From: Puniceicoccaceae bacterium | Lineage (GTDB): Bacteria > Verrucomicrobiota > Verrucomicrobiia > Opitutales > Coraliomargaritaceae | DNA: 64,000 bases | Direction: 5' to 3' | Assembly: GCA_902587165.1 (NCBI GenBank) | Contig: CACIKF010000006.1 | Location: 31,888 to 95,887, forward strand | Shown: piece by piece, positions 32,654-41,934 of the stretch | Numbering within the stretch: position 1 is the stretch's first letter | How the letters are laid out: each line of letters begins with the position of its first letter | The notes under the pieces: model-generated | What the model saw: the letters and a program-made list of their open reading frames with translations, nothing else | What the model was told of the DNA's origin: nothing | Database searches by the model: none | Position numbers and translations under genes: made by a program

Positions 32654-33448
32654 CTAAATTAAGGGGGCGACTGTATCGTCGACTTCCTCACTTTCTGACC
32701 AATTATAAAAGGAGATTGCCAGAATTGTAAGCGAAAAACCCATATTCACCACTTTCATAATGATTCCGCCAAGAATCTGGTCGTTGAGCGGATCCAAGTT
32801 GATAATGCGTGGCGCCCAAATATAAGTGGGATAGATTGCCTCGCCAGCAAAAGACAGGAAAGCGAATACGGGCAATTGTCCCACCATTAGAAGAAAGATT
32901 GCGAGCATACGAATCCCATACCCTGGGCGGGGCACAAGCCTTGAATTTGTTAAATAAGGCCAGAGCATGATGAACCCTAGCGAGAACATCGTCCAGTGTT
33001 CCAGTACATGGATGCGTTTATCTTGGAGTGCCACCTCGTAGAGAGCGGGCACGTGCCAGATAGTGTAAACGAAAGTAAAGAGCAAGCCACCGCAGGCAGG
33101 ATGCGTAAGAACACTCATGACCTTTCGTAATCGTTTGGGTCCAAGTAACCAATCTATTAGCCATGCGGGTGTGCCGTAAATAAATAGAGTTGTAGAGGTA
33201 TAAATGAGCAACATGTGTTGCAGCATGTGCGCGCTGAAGAGGAATTGTTCGCCCAGTTGGTCAAGCGGGGAGCCGACTGCGAGATAAGTGATTGCTAGCC
33301 CCGAATAAAACAAGATGCATTGGCGCAGTGGGAAATTTGCTCTCGTAGCGATTCGGTTTCGTAGTGGCCCAATGGCTAAAGCATACAACCAGCCCGCTCC
33401 TAGCAGGATGATAAGTAGAAGTGGTTCAGTATGCCAGTGCAGTTGCAT
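32654..33448 (-). CDS. ctaG: Cytochrome c oxidase assembly factor CtaG (caa3 type)
   Basis: 264 residues with about seven membrane segments, the caa3_CtaG form found in Bacillus, not the periplasmic copper chaperone Cox11. Conserved features are [13 protein letters not shown] near residue 70 (His/Met-rich, possibly copper-binding), GTPAWLIDW, and [20 protein letters not shown]. It helps mature the CuA/CuB centres of the caa3-type oxidase. It is the last cta gene, 137 bp behind ctaF. No SCO protein is in the cluster. Confidence 0.88.
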   Translation of the reverse strand: MQLHWHTEPLLLIILLGAGWLYALAIGPLRNRIATRANFPLRQCILFYSGLAITYLAVGSPLDQLGEQFLFSAHMLQHMLLIYTSTTLFIYGTPAWLIDWLLGPKRLRKVMSVLTHPACGGLLFTFVYTIWHVPALYEVALQDKRIHVLEHWTMFSLGFIMLWPYLTNSRLVPRPGYGIRMLAIFLLMVGQLPVFAFLSFAGEAIYPTYIWAPRIINLDPLNDQILGGIIMKVVNMGFSLTILAISFYNWSESEEVDDTVAPLI

Positions 33449-33585
33449 CTTGCGATTGATGTATCCGAATTGGGTAGAGGCGACTATAAAACGTATAACG
33501 CCAACTAGCTGGTTTCCTCCACTTGTATCTCAGATAGGCAGGTAATCGGCCTGCACCCTTCGGACAAACACTTGAAAGCTAGAAA

Positions 33586-33942
33586 TCAGAACTGGGTAAT
33601 TGCGTCTACGTCCACCCATTCTCGAGATAACAAGAAGCCAAGTGCCACAAAGGTGCCTGTCGCTATGACCAATCCTGTCCCAAAAGCTAGGGTCAGAACC
33701 ATCTTGTCGTAAATTAAGTGCATAAACCAAGCGACCACTGCGACAAATTTGAAGAGCGAGAGCGTTAGAAGCGAAGTGAAGATGAAGATCGGATGGAAAG
33801 GCATGTAGACCAGAACAAGTTCGACACCAGTGATAGCAGCAAGCACGAGCGCTAAATTGACGAAAGTGTGATACCTTTCGGTTTCAGCATCCTTGTGACT
33901 AACCGGAGTCACTGGTAGTGGAGTGTATTCAGTATCTGCCAT
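33586..33942 (-). CDS. Cytochrome c oxidase subunit IV (CtaF-like)
   Basis: 118 residues from the ATG at 33942, ten bases after the ctaE stop; a longer frame to 34023 would overlap ctaE and is not preferred. Three hydrophobic segments (about 28-48, 55-77 and 86-106) with [17 protein letters not shown] in the middle, which is the mark of prokaryotic subunit IV. It is a small accessory subunit of the oxidase in the inner membrane. The position between ctaE and ctaG fits. Confidence 0.85.
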   Translation of the reverse strand: MADTEYTPLPVTPVSHKDAETERYHTFVNLALVLAAITGVELVLVYMPFHPIFIFTSLLTLSLFKFVAVVAWFMHLIYDKMVLTLAFGTGLVIATGTFVALGFLLSREWVDVDAITQF

Positions 33943-33952
33943 GGTGAAAAAA

Positions 33953-34564
33953 CTAGTGTAGCCCGGGAATGTATTCGATGAGATAGACTGCCGTGAAAAT
34001 GATAATCCAGACGATGTCGACAAAGTGCCAGTACAAGCCAGCTACCTCGACATCGACAGCGCTCTCATGGGCATCCATTTTACCAGAGTAGGAATAGAAG
34101 TAGAGGCAAAGTAACCAGAAGACTCCAATCGCAACGTGGACACCATGCGTGCCAGTCATCATATAGAAAGTTGATCCAAATGTGTTGGTTGAAAGGGTAA
34201 GACCCTCGTTCGTGAAGTGGGCAAACTCATAAACTTGGCAGGCTAAGAAAATAAGTCCGAAGAAAATGACGCCGATCGTGTTGCGACGGAAGCTCTTTAA
34301 TTCTCCTTTATGCATCGCTGATACTGCGAGTGCCATTAGGAACGAACTCATTAACAGAATGAAGGTAGAGAACGAAGTCAGTTCTAGGTCGAAGACCAGT
34401 AAAGGATCGTAGGACTCAGGGTAGAGTTTGCGGTAAATTAAGTGCGTCGAGATGAGCGTACCAAAAAACATGCAGTCCGATCCGAGGAATAGCCACATGA
34501 GTAACTTTTTGTTGTTGATGACAAGACTGCCGTGGCTGTCCTCCTCGTTTTCTGTAGCTGACAT
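33953..34564 (-). CDS. ctaE: Cytochrome c oxidase subunit III
   Basis: 203 residues with five hydrophobic segments, the short haem-copper subunit III form. Recognisable are [25 protein letters not shown] at the start, [26 protein letters not shown], and [21 protein letters not shown] at the end, including the conserved Glu/His/Trp positions. It stabilises the catalytic subunit and lies 63 bp after ctaD. Confidence 0.93.
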   Translation of the reverse strand: MSATENEEDSHGSLVINNKKLLMWLFLGSDCMFFGTLISTHLIYRKLYPESYDPLLVFDLELTSFSTFILLMSSFLMALAVSAMHKGELKSFRRNTIGVIFFGLIFLACQVYEFAHFTNEGLTLSTNTFGSTFYMMTGTHGVHVAIGVFWLLCLYFYSYSGKMDAHESAVDVEVAGLYWHFVDIVWIIIFTAVYLIEYIPGLH

Positions 34565-34627
34565 TATTTGGAAGCTAAAATTGCAGGGAAACTAGGAATC
34601 AAAATATGAAAAAAGTATAGGTCGAGC

Positions 34628-36619
34628 CTAAGCAGCGTCGGCTTCGGGATGCATGTGGTAGCCTCCAGGGCCTTCGATTGCCCAAAGCGCGATGCCAAAG
34701 CCGATGACCAAAAGGCCAAAAATGGCAACATAGCCCATGTAAGGGATGCCTGCTTGCATCAGCGACATACCAAGACCAACTGGAATAAAACCGAGCGCAG
34801 CAATGAAGGGCATCCAAGATTGGCTTGGCATGTGGATGCCATGCCCGTGATCATCCATATAAGTGACTTTGCGGTTTTCAGGACCATATTTATCTTCCCA
34901 AAGGGCGTCACGAGCAGGAATGATCGGAGTCTTTGCAAAATTATAAACTTTAGGTGGTGAAGACGTTGCCCATTCAAGTGTGCGAGCATCCCATGGGTCA
35001 TTGCCCGCAGGTTCCCCCTTCCGGAAACAACGGATGATATCGACAACGAGTAAAAATATGCCGAAGGCTAAGATGTAAGCACCAATTGTGCAGACTAGAT
35101 TGTAAGTTTCCCAACCAAAACCTTCCAGGTAGGTGTGCGTGCGTCTTGGCATACCGAGCAAGCCAAGGAAGTGCATGGGAAAAAAGGTAACGTTTAGACC
35201 GACTGTGGAAAAAATCGCCACCCATGTGCTTAGATTACCCTTCCACATCTTACCGATCATTTTGGGTAACCAAAAATAGATACCAGCAACGACGGCTAGG
35301 AAGATGCCCCCAATCGCGACATAGTGGAAGTGAGCAATCACGAAGTAACTATCCTGTTGTTGTGCATCAGCGGGTGCCGATGAGTGCATGATACCAGAAA
35401 ATCCACCCATCATAAACATCCAAACAAAACCAAGCGAAAAGATCATCGGTGCGCTGAAACGAACACGCCCGCCCCAAAGAGTACCGACCCAGTTAAAAAT
35501 CTTAACTCCCGTGGGGACCGCGATCGCCATGGTTAGAAGGGAGAAGGCTGCTGTGGCAACCTTTCCTAGGCCCGTAGTGAACATATGGTGGGACCAAACT
35601 GCAAATCCTAGGAAACCAATGACAGCACCAGAGAAGACAACGATGGAATAACCAAAGAGTGGCTTCTTGGAAAATACTGGCAATATCTCGGAGATGATAC
35701 CCATCGCAGGGAGCACGAGGATGTAGACCTCAGGGTGACCAAAGATCCAAAACAGGTGTTGCCAAAGAATCGGCTGACCGCCACCAGCGACCACGAAAAA
35801 GTTGGTGCCAAAGCAACGATCGAACATTAATTGACCCAGCGCAATGGTGATAGCTGGAAAAGCGAATACGATCAGAAGGGATACGACTAGTGTCATCCAA
35901 GTGAATACAGGCATACGCATCATTTTCATGCCCGGAGCGCGCATATTTACGATAGTGACAACGAAATTCATTGCAGCAGAAAGAGAAGCGATACCGAGTA
36001 TCTGCAAGCCCATGATCCAGAAGTCTGTGCCCGCACCTGTAAAGTTAGTACCGGTTAAAGGCGCATAGCCAAACCAACCCATGGCAGGGGCAAGGTCGGT
36101 CATGCCAGCAGTGGGACCGCTGGCTTCGAAAAGGCCCATGACTTGCAAAGCTTGTAGGACCCAACCGAAATTGATCACAATTGCACCCGCCACAAAAGCC
36201 CAAAGACTAAAGCTATTTATGCGGGGAAAGGCCACGTCACGCGCGCCGATTTGCAGCGGTACTAGAAAGTTAAAAAAGGCAGCATTGAGTGGCATGATCG
36301 CGAGGAAAATCATCGTCGTGCCGTGCATTGTAAAAAGCTGATTGTAGCGCTGAGCCGAAATCAGGTCATTTTCTGGGATAGCTAGCTGCGTGCGGATGAT
36401 AAGGGCTTCGACACCACCCACTAATAGAAAGAAGAGGGCGATGGCACCATACATGATGCCAATCTTTTTGTGATCGACCGTCGTCAACCAATCCATGATC
36501 ACGCTCCTGCTGTGATCAGGGCGCATGAATCCAAGCTGGCTGCGCTCTGGCTCGAGCACATGCTTCTCAGGTGCTAGGGTAGTGCTAGGGGTGAGTATTT
36601 CGGTTTCTGTATGACTCAT
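34628..36619 (-). CDS. ctaD: Cytochrome c oxidase subunit I
   Basis: 663 residues. Haem and copper ligands are all visible: the low-spin haem His in TMHGTTMIFLAIMP, the CuB His and cross-linked Tyr in FGHPEVYILVLP, the paired CuB His in WSHHMFTTG, and the high-spin and low-spin haem His in IAHFHYVAIGG. The cross-linked Tyr at the end of the HPEVY motif indicates an A-type oxidase. The C-terminal extension adds about two hydrophobic segments ending in a His-containing tail, as in caa3 enzymes. It reduces oxygen to water and pumps protons. It starts 9 bp after the ctaC stop. Confidence 0.96.
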   Translation of the reverse strand: MSHTETEILTPSTTLAPEKHVLEPERSQLGFMRPDHSRSVIMDWLTTVDHKKIGIMYGAIALFFLLVGGVEALIIRTQLAIPENDLISAQRYNQLFTMHGTTMIFLAIMPLNAAFFNFLVPLQIGARDVAFPRINSFSLWAFVAGAIVINFGWVLQALQVMGLFEASGPTAGMTDLAPAMGWFGYAPLTGTNFTGAGTDFWIMGLQILGIASLSAAMNFVVTIVNMRAPGMKMMRMPVFTWMTLVVSLLIVFAFPAITIALGQLMFDRCFGTNFFVVAGGGQPILWQHLFWIFGHPEVYILVLPAMGIISEILPVFSKKPLFGYSIVVFSGAVIGFLGFAVWSHHMFTTGLGKVATAAFSLLTMAIAVPTGVKIFNWVGTLWGGRVRFSAPMIFSLGFVWMFMMGGFSGIMHSSAPADAQQQDSYFVIAHFHYVAIGGIFLAVVAGIYFWLPKMIGKMWKGNLSTWVAIFSTVGLNVTFFPMHFLGLLGMPRRTHTYLEGFGWETYNLVCTIGAYILAFGIFLLVVDIIRCFRKGEPAGNDPWDARTLEWATSSPPKVYNFAKTPIIPARDALWEDKYGPENRKVTYMDDHGHGIHMPSQSWMPFIAALGFIPVGLGMSLMQAGIPYMGYVAIFGLLVIGFGIALWAIEGPGGYHMHPEADAA

Positions 36620-36628
36620 GCTAAAGGC

Positions 36629-37957
36629 TTATTTGAGAGATTGTAGATAAAGTGAAAGTTTGTGAATCTCATCCTCAGTCAATAAGGCAAGTTCGCCGTT
36701 TTCATCGATTAGTTCGCCGATGCCTCCACCGCCAGCTTTCCACATACGGTTACCTGGCTTGACGACGTCTGTTTCATGGATCCACTTGTAAAAGTTGTCG
36801 TATTGTTTTTCAAGATCAATACTACCATCTTCTTCGCTGCGGTGGTTAAGCCAGCCTGCCGCAATTGACATTCGAGAGCCCACATTAGTTAGGTTGGGAC
36901 CTGCGACACCGAGTGCACGTGGATTGCCTTTGACAACATGACAGGTGGCACACTTACCACGACCCATGAAAAGTTTAAGTCCTTCGTTTAGGTCACCCGT
37001 CAAAGAATCGGGCTTGTCAGCATAAGCGGTATACCAATCGTCCCATGACCTGCCATCAGGCGTGCCATGACCTGTGCGCTCGTCGATCACCCATTCAGCG
37101 AATTCCTCATTGTCCACCACGGTTGCACGAAAGAGCATGCGAGCGTGGGAATCTCCGCAATATTCAGCGCATTGACCATAATAGTAGTTATGAATTTCTT
37201 CTTCTAGGTAAGTTGCATATTCTGCGCGTAGTAAAGGACTTTCATCCTCAGGGCCTGCAGCACCTTGTTTTTCTTTCCACCTGAGGTAATTGTCACCCGC
37301 CTGTATCCACATTGAATTAGTGCGACCAGGGATCAAGTCGACTTTACCCGCGATACGGGGTAGCCAGAAAGAATGAATGACATCAGACGAACGAAGTTCC
37401 AAGTGGACGACCTTGCCTGCAGGAATGACCATTTCATTGGCGGTCGTGATACCTAGTTGCGGGTATTCAAAAGCCCACCACCATTGGTAACCAATTACTT
37501 TAACGATAAGTGGGTTTTCGGATTCTTCTTCGGCTAATTCTTCGCCCTTATACCATGCACCCATCAAGCTCTCAGGGTCTTCCGGTGTATCGTGTGTATA
37601 CCAGATGCCTTTAAGCGTAGGCACGGCAATGATCACCAGTAACAAAATCGATACTCCGATCAGACCAATCTCAACTAGCGGGTTACCATGGCCTTGCGAG
37701 GGCATTGGGCGATCATCATTAGGACGCTCTCGAAATTTGATAATAGCAAAGGCGAAGGCTCCGCCTACTGCGATAAAGATGCCAAGAGTCACCCATACGG
37801 TAAGCATGAATAAATCGTATTGCGTCTCTGCGACTGGCCCCTTCGTGACGAAAGTTGACATCCGGGTATCCAGATTGCATCCGCCCAGTAAGAGAATGCC
37901 TGTGAGCGCGCTTAAATGTTGTATGCAGCGGGTGAGTCCGCTTGAAATTTGCTTCAC
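36629..37957 (-). CDS. ctaC: Cytochrome c oxidase subunit II with fused cytochrome c domain
   Basis: 442 residues from a GTG at 37957, chosen because it gives a clean lipoprotein signal with lipobox LLLGGC; the frame can be extended to a TTG at 38062, which would bury it. Two membrane helices follow, then the CuA domain with CAEYCGDSHARM and the first His ligand in SSDVIHSFWLP. The C-terminal domain is a class I cytochrome c with CATCH and a candidate Met ligand in RMWKAG. The fusion makes this a caa3-type oxidase: electrons enter through the tethered haem. The CuA domain is longer than usual, with an inserted loop before CAEYC. It starts the ctaC-D-E-F block. Confidence 0.93.
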   Translation of the reverse strand: MKQISSGLTRCIQHLSALTGILLLGGCNLDTRMSTFVTKGPVAETQYDLFMLTVWVTLGIFIAVGGAFAFAIIKFRERPNDDRPMPSQGHGNPLVEIGLIGVSILLLVIIAVPTLKGIWYTHDTPEDPESLMGAWYKGEELAEEESENPLIVKVIGYQWWWAFEYPQLGITTANEMVIPAGKVVHLELRSSDVIHSFWLPRIAGKVDLIPGRTNSMWIQAGDNYLRWKEKQGAAGPEDESPLLRAEYATYLEEEIHNYYYGQCAEYCGDSHARMLFRATVVDNEEFAEWVIDERTGHGTPDGRSWDDWYTAYADKPDSLTGDLNEGLKLFMGRGKCATCHVVKGNPRALGVAGPNLTNVGSRMSIAAGWLNHRSEEDGSIDLEKQYDNFYKWIHETDVVKPGNRMWKAGGGGIGELIDENGELALLTEDEIHKLSLYLQSLK

Positions 37958-38180
37958 GGGATACAGTGAGTTCGTTGATTGATGGGTTGTTAACTTAGCC
38001 AAGAAGTTAAATATATGACATGAAGTAAGTTTCGACAAGGCGGGTGACAAGAATATCTTCAATGTTATTAAAGCATCAGTTTTGCTAATGCTAGTATTAG
38101 CAAATTCGATAGGTATCTCAATTGACCTAATTCATTGTTCTGAAACTCGACGACCTCTACTTTTCAGCTATGATTGAATT

Positions 38181-38717
38181 ATGAAAAGTTTCTATTTTGC
38201 CCTTGTGCTACCACTTTTATTCACAGCTTGCGGCGATTCTGCAAGTGATCGTAGTCAACACGACCATGATCACAAGCACCTGCTAGCTGAGGCTAGCAAA
38301 GCGCTGCCCAGCAATCCCGTTTCTGTCATCGACGGCGTTACGGTTCTTGAGATGACGGGGAATGACCGCATGAAGTTTAATTTAGAGGCATTCTCGGTGC
38401 CAGCTGGTAGCCTCGTGAAGTTGAACCTCCGCAATGTCGGCAAAATGCCCAAAGCCGCAATGGGGCACAATGTTGTTTTTCTTAAAGCGGGCGTCGATTC
38501 CGGTGCATTTGCAACCGCTGCTGCAGCTGCTCGCGATAGTGAGTATATACCCGCCCAACTAGTAGACCAGATCCTCGCCTATACTAAACTTCTTGGTCCT
38601 GGCGAGAACGACACAATCGAATTCACAGCACCCGCTTTATCTGGTGATTATGAATTTCTCTGCTCATTCCCCGCCCATCTATTTGCTGGGATGCGGGGCG
38701 TGATGACGGTGGAATAA
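38181..38717 (+). CDS. Azurin-like blue copper lipoprotein
   Basis: 178 residues. Lipobox FTAC with C17, then a His-rich stretch (HDHDHKH, 27-33) that may bind copper, and an azurin/plastocyanin-type cupredoxin domain. Type 1 copper ligands are H96 (MGHN), C161, H166 and M171 in CSFPAHLFAGM. It is probably anchored to a membrane facing the periplasm and carries electrons, plausibly to the neighbouring oxidase. It lies on the opposite strand to the cta genes, between ctaC and the DUF420 gene, so it is transcribed separately. The ATG at 38181 has no ribosome binding site. Confidence 0.88.
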   Translation: MKSFYFALVLPLLFTACGDSASDRSQHDHDHKHLLAEASKALPSNPVSVIDGVTVLEMTGNDRMKFNLEAFSVPAGSLVKLNLRNVGKMPKAAMGHNVVFLKAGVDSGAFATAAAAARDSEYIPAQLVDQILAYTKLLGPGENDTIEFTAPALSGDYEFLCSFPAHLFAGMRGVMTVE

Positions 38718-38756
38718 ACCTACAAAAGCTGTAACAAGCCCCATCATCCATCTACA

Positions 38757-39182
38757 TTACCACCAAACGTAGAGGAACAAATAAATCAGTACACCAGTGA
38801 CTGAAACGTAATACCAGATTGGAAAGGTCCAACGAGCCCAGGATTTGTGTCTATCGCGCTTGCCGCGGATTGCTAGGCTAAGTGTCGTCAGCACTAGCGG
38901 TACGATTAAAATGGCTAGTATAATATGGGTGACGAGCATGGTGTAATAAATACTGCGCCAGGTACCTTCGCCGCCGAAAGGAGTATGCACTCCCTGCACT
39001 AGCCATTTATGTAAAACATAGAAAAATAAGAAGATGACTGAGACAGCAAAGGCCGAAACCATGCAAGCGCGGTGCGATTTCTCACGACCATTCTTGATAA
39101 ACATAAAGCCCGCAGTAAGCAGAATTGTGGCCGTGCCGTTGAGGCACGCGTTTAATGTGGGTAGTGATTCAGTAAAAGTCAT
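38757..39182 (-). CDS. DUF420 membrane protein (oxidase-associated)
   Basis: 141 residues with four hydrophobic segments. LPTLNACLNGTATILLTAGFMFIKNGR, HRACMVSAFAVSVIFLFFYVLH, THIILAILIVPLV, and the C-terminal HKSWARWTFPIWYYVSVTGVLIYLFLY are the DUF420 (CtaM-like) marks, including His residues in the same positions. Members are linked to haem a-containing oxidase assembly. It lies 217 bp after ctaB and is convergent with the azurin gene, 39 bp apart. Confidence 0.87.
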   Translation of the reverse strand: MTFTESLPTLNACLNGTATILLTAGFMFIKNGREKSHRACMVSAFAVSVIFLFFYVLHKWLVQGVHTPFGGEGTWRSIYYTMLVTHIILAILIVPLVLTTLSLAIRGKRDRHKSWARWTFPIWYYVSVTGVLIYLFLYVWW

Positions 39183-39399
39183 AGTAAAATACTGCGATTC
39201 TTATAAGCATAGATACTCGGATGTCTGACTAATCCTCTTAGAGATTTTTTGTATTTCTCTGTACTGTAAGTATGTGCCGAATTTGTGCTTTGCTTGATGA
39301 CGCCTAAGTTACTGATAAGGATTACCAGTATATCTATTTTTAGTATGAACGTAACAGTAATCGTTAAATTATTTTCACCCTGAAGTTAAGATTCAGTTC

Positions 39400-40326
39400 T
39401 TAGATCAGCCAAAGGTCTAGCACTAGAGGAATAAGTAGGGCTGGTAAATAGAAAATTGAAGTAGTAAATAGACGTCGCGCGGAGGCATCTCTGTCCTCTG
39501 CAATTAGGAAAAGCCATGCTGGACGCAGTATGTAACAGCCTGTGATAAAGGCAACTGCGCCGAAACCCAAGCTAGCATAACCGAGTATTGTGGGTAGAAG
39601 TGTACTGATAACAAGTGCAATCGCGAACACGAAGGATTGGAGTGCGACGGCAGCGCCGTTTTCGTCGGCGTTTGAGAGCATAATGAAGCCACCAATTTGA
39701 TAGTCTTTACGGTAGGTCCATGCGATGGCAAAGAAGTGGGGCATCTGCCAAAGAAATAGAACAGCAAAGAGTATCCATCCGAGGGTGGAGATACGGCCTT
39801 CAGCTGCTGCCCAGCCGATCAGTGGAGGCAGAGCGCCTGGAATCGCACCGATCAGCGTATTCCAAGTGGTAAACTTTTTTAGCGGTGTATAGAGTAATAC
39901 ATACGAAGCCACAGTTATAGCAGTCAGTAGTCCTGAAAGTGGGTTCGCACCTGCGTAGAGTAAGTAAGACCCGAAAATGCTCAGCCCAAGTCCAAACATC
40001 AAAGCATTATAGGGTATAATCTGTCCTGAGGGGATGGGGCGGTCTTTGGTGCGGTCCATTTTGGCGTCGGCTTCGCGCTCTAACCACTGGTTGAGGACGG
40101 CGGCACCACCAGCGGCGAGAGAGGTGCCAATGATCAAGCTCGATAGAACAATTAAGTCGCGGCTAGGGTCTGCGGCTAAATATCCTATAATTGCAGTCAG
40201 GACTGACATGAAACTCAAGCGCGGCTTAGTTAACTCGTAATAGCCATTGACGCGTTCACGCAGTGAAAGGGCAGCCTCGGATGAGTTAGCCGTGACTGCG
40301 TCATGCTGTGATTTAGGTAAGCTCAA
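39400..40326 (-). CDS. ctaB: Protoheme IX farnesyltransferase (haem O synthase)
   Basis: 308 residues with about eight hydrophobic segments, UbiA family. The first Asp-rich motif is NQWLEREADAKMDRTKDRPIP (about 81-101) and the second is FAIAWTYRKDYQIGGF (about 197-212). It attaches a farnesyl chain to haem b, giving haem o, which CtaA oxidises to haem a. The farnesyl donor could come from the IspA of this window. It starts 12 bp after the ctaA stop on the same strand. Confidence 0.94.
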   Translation of the reverse strand: MSLPKSQHDAVTANSSEAALSLRERVNGYYELTKPRLSFMSVLTAIIGYLAADPSRDLIVLSSLIIGTSLAAGGAAVLNQWLEREADAKMDRTKDRPIPSGQIIPYNALMFGLGLSIFGSYLLYAGANPLSGLLTAITVASYVLLYTPLKKFTTWNTLIGAIPGALPPLIGWAAAEGRISTLGWILFAVLFLWQMPHFFAIAWTYRKDYQIGGFIMLSNADENGAAVALQSFVFAIALVISTLLPTILGYASLGFGAVAFITGCYILRPAWLFLIAEDRDASARRLFTTSIFYLPALLIPLVLDLWLI

Positions 40327-40338
40327 TTTGAAAATGTT

Positions 40339-41331
40339 CTATTTGGCTGTCGTTGTATGGCAGGCTTGTCCGGAATGGTGTGCTAAAAAAGTTAGCCCCC
40401 ACGTGCTGGCAAGTAGAAAAGCACCCAATAAGTGGTGTGCGGTCGCTGCATAGGGATTTTTCACTGTCCAAATGGTAAGCGCACCAAGAGAAATTTGTAG
40501 CCCAAGAATCACTGCGAGAAATAGGGCGCCGTAGCCGAGCGCTCGCTTAGCGGTAGGAGAGCCCCAGAGCTTACAAAGGAAAACAAGTAGGATTACGGTG
40601 ACTAGGATCGCACCGATTCGGTGCGCAAAGTGGACGCTGACATCAAAGTTCCAGTAAGTTGGAAGCCAGGTAGTGGCGGTCGACATGGGGAACTTAACCA
40701 GCGCAAGTCCAGCGTCTGCATGTCGCATGATGGCACCTACGAGGATTTGCAGAAAGATGGCAACTGTAGCGATGATCCCCCAGCGTTTGACGCCTACAGG
40801 TTGTTGGACATTGAGACCCGCACTGGCTTCGATCCAGCGCCTTGTACTCGCCAGTGTGAGTGTCACTAAAATGCCAAGTACGACCATAGCTCCGCAGGCG
40901 TGTACTACGGCAAAACCCTGCGCGAGCAGATTGTGATCACTCATTATGTTGAGTTGATCGAAGCGCACGCGCGCTCCGCCAAGCAGGCCCTGAAGTATAA
41001 CGACCCACAGGAGAACTCGCGCGAGTGTGCGCACCCAATTGCGTGATTCGCGTAGATATGTCCATAGGAAAAGTCCAATAGAGAGGAGGCCAATTTTCAT
41101 GCCAAGTAGGCGGTGACTGTGCTCAGCCATTTTATCAGACTCAGTCAGCCAACCCGCAGGATTGACTGAACCATTGGAGAGGGGCCAATCGAGAAATGCC
41201 ATGCCTGCTTTAATGCTAGTAGTCATACCACCTGCGTAGAGAAGTAGGGTGATCCAGCCTAGTGCAAATAGGCAAAATAGGAAGAATAAAGGCTTGTAGC
41301 CGTCAGTGCGATTTCGTGTGAACGCGGACAT
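40339..41331 (-). CDS. ctaA: Haem A synthase
   Basis: 330 residues, eight hydrophobic segments, COX15/CtaA family. His ligand positions are visible in EHSHRLLGMKIGLL, VHACGAMVVLG, MRHADAGLALVKFP, VHFAHRIGAILVT and TAHHLLGAFLLAS. It is a fused double four-helix bundle, each half with two His. It oxidises the haem o methyl to the formyl of haem a. First gene of the cta block, preceded by a 363-bp gap. Confidence 0.92.
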   Translation of the reverse strand: MSAFTRNRTDGYKPLFFLFCLFALGWITLLLYAGGMTTSIKAGMAFLDWPLSNGSVNPAGWLTESDKMAEHSHRLLGMKIGLLSIGLFLWTYLRESRNWVRTLARVLLWVVILQGLLGGARVRFDQLNIMSDHNLLAQGFAVVHACGAMVVLGILVTLTLASTRRWIEASAGLNVQQPVGVKRWGIIATVAIFLQILVGAIMRHADAGLALVKFPMSTATTWLPTYWNFDVSVHFAHRIGAILVTVILLVFLCKLWGSPTAKRALGYGALFLAVILGLQISLGALTIWTVKNPYAATAHHLLGAFLLASTWGLTFLAHHSGQACHTTTAK

Positions 41332-41694
41332 TAAAGATCACCATGCTAGCAGTTTGTGCTTTTTCAAGTTCGGACAGAAATGAAATGTTAGTTAAGGCAT
41401 TTTTTACTGAACATTGGCCAATTTGTAGGCAGGACGTTAGTATAAATGGGATAATAATTTGCCAAGGAAAGACTTTGATCGGGTATGTGGATAAGCTTTT
41501 AGTATTATTTGGCATGAACTTAAGCTACAGGAACTAATCTAATCAAAATAGTGCTGAGTTAAATGATTCTTAATTTTTCACTAAGCATACTATATCATTT
41601 ATTTGCACCATTTTCGAAGACGTGTGTTTTAAATTTGGTCATTACTTTAAAAGCAAAAATAAGCCCCTTAGAGCTAATCTAAGGGGCTTTTAAA
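41332..41694. other. Gap between ctaA and tRNA-fMet
   Basis: 363 bp, AT-rich. It contains the tRNA terminator at its right end (41651-41692) and must hold the promoter of the cta block on the minus strand; I cannot place that promoter with confidence. No protein gene is supported; short frames here lack any family features. Confidence 0.4.
41651..41692 (-). terminator. Rho-independent terminator after tRNA-fMet
   Basis: Arms 41661-41672 and 41678-41689 form a 12-bp stem (key AAGCCCCTTAGA) with a 5-base loop. On the minus strand ATTTTTG follows. It begins 6 bp after the tRNA 3' end. On the plus strand the stem is followed by only a few T. Confidence 0.88.
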
Positions 41695-41776
<82 letters not shown>

Positions 41777-41934
41777 TTTGATTTATACCCGGTTTCAAAC
41801 AGGAGCAAATGCTTGAAGAGTGCGGGATAAAATGCGGGAGTGAGTCGAGTGTAAAGGGTTTTCTTTGGTATTTTTCGCAGTCAGATCAATTCCGGTTTGC
41901 TTTGGTGAGCGTGGAGTTTTATCAAGTTCGGTTT

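Noticed and set aside
41809..41934. N-terminal extension of the unknown-function protein from the ATG at 41809
   Set aside because: The extra 42 residues begin 38 bp from the tRNA and show no family character; the ATG at 41935 fits the conserved N-terminus.
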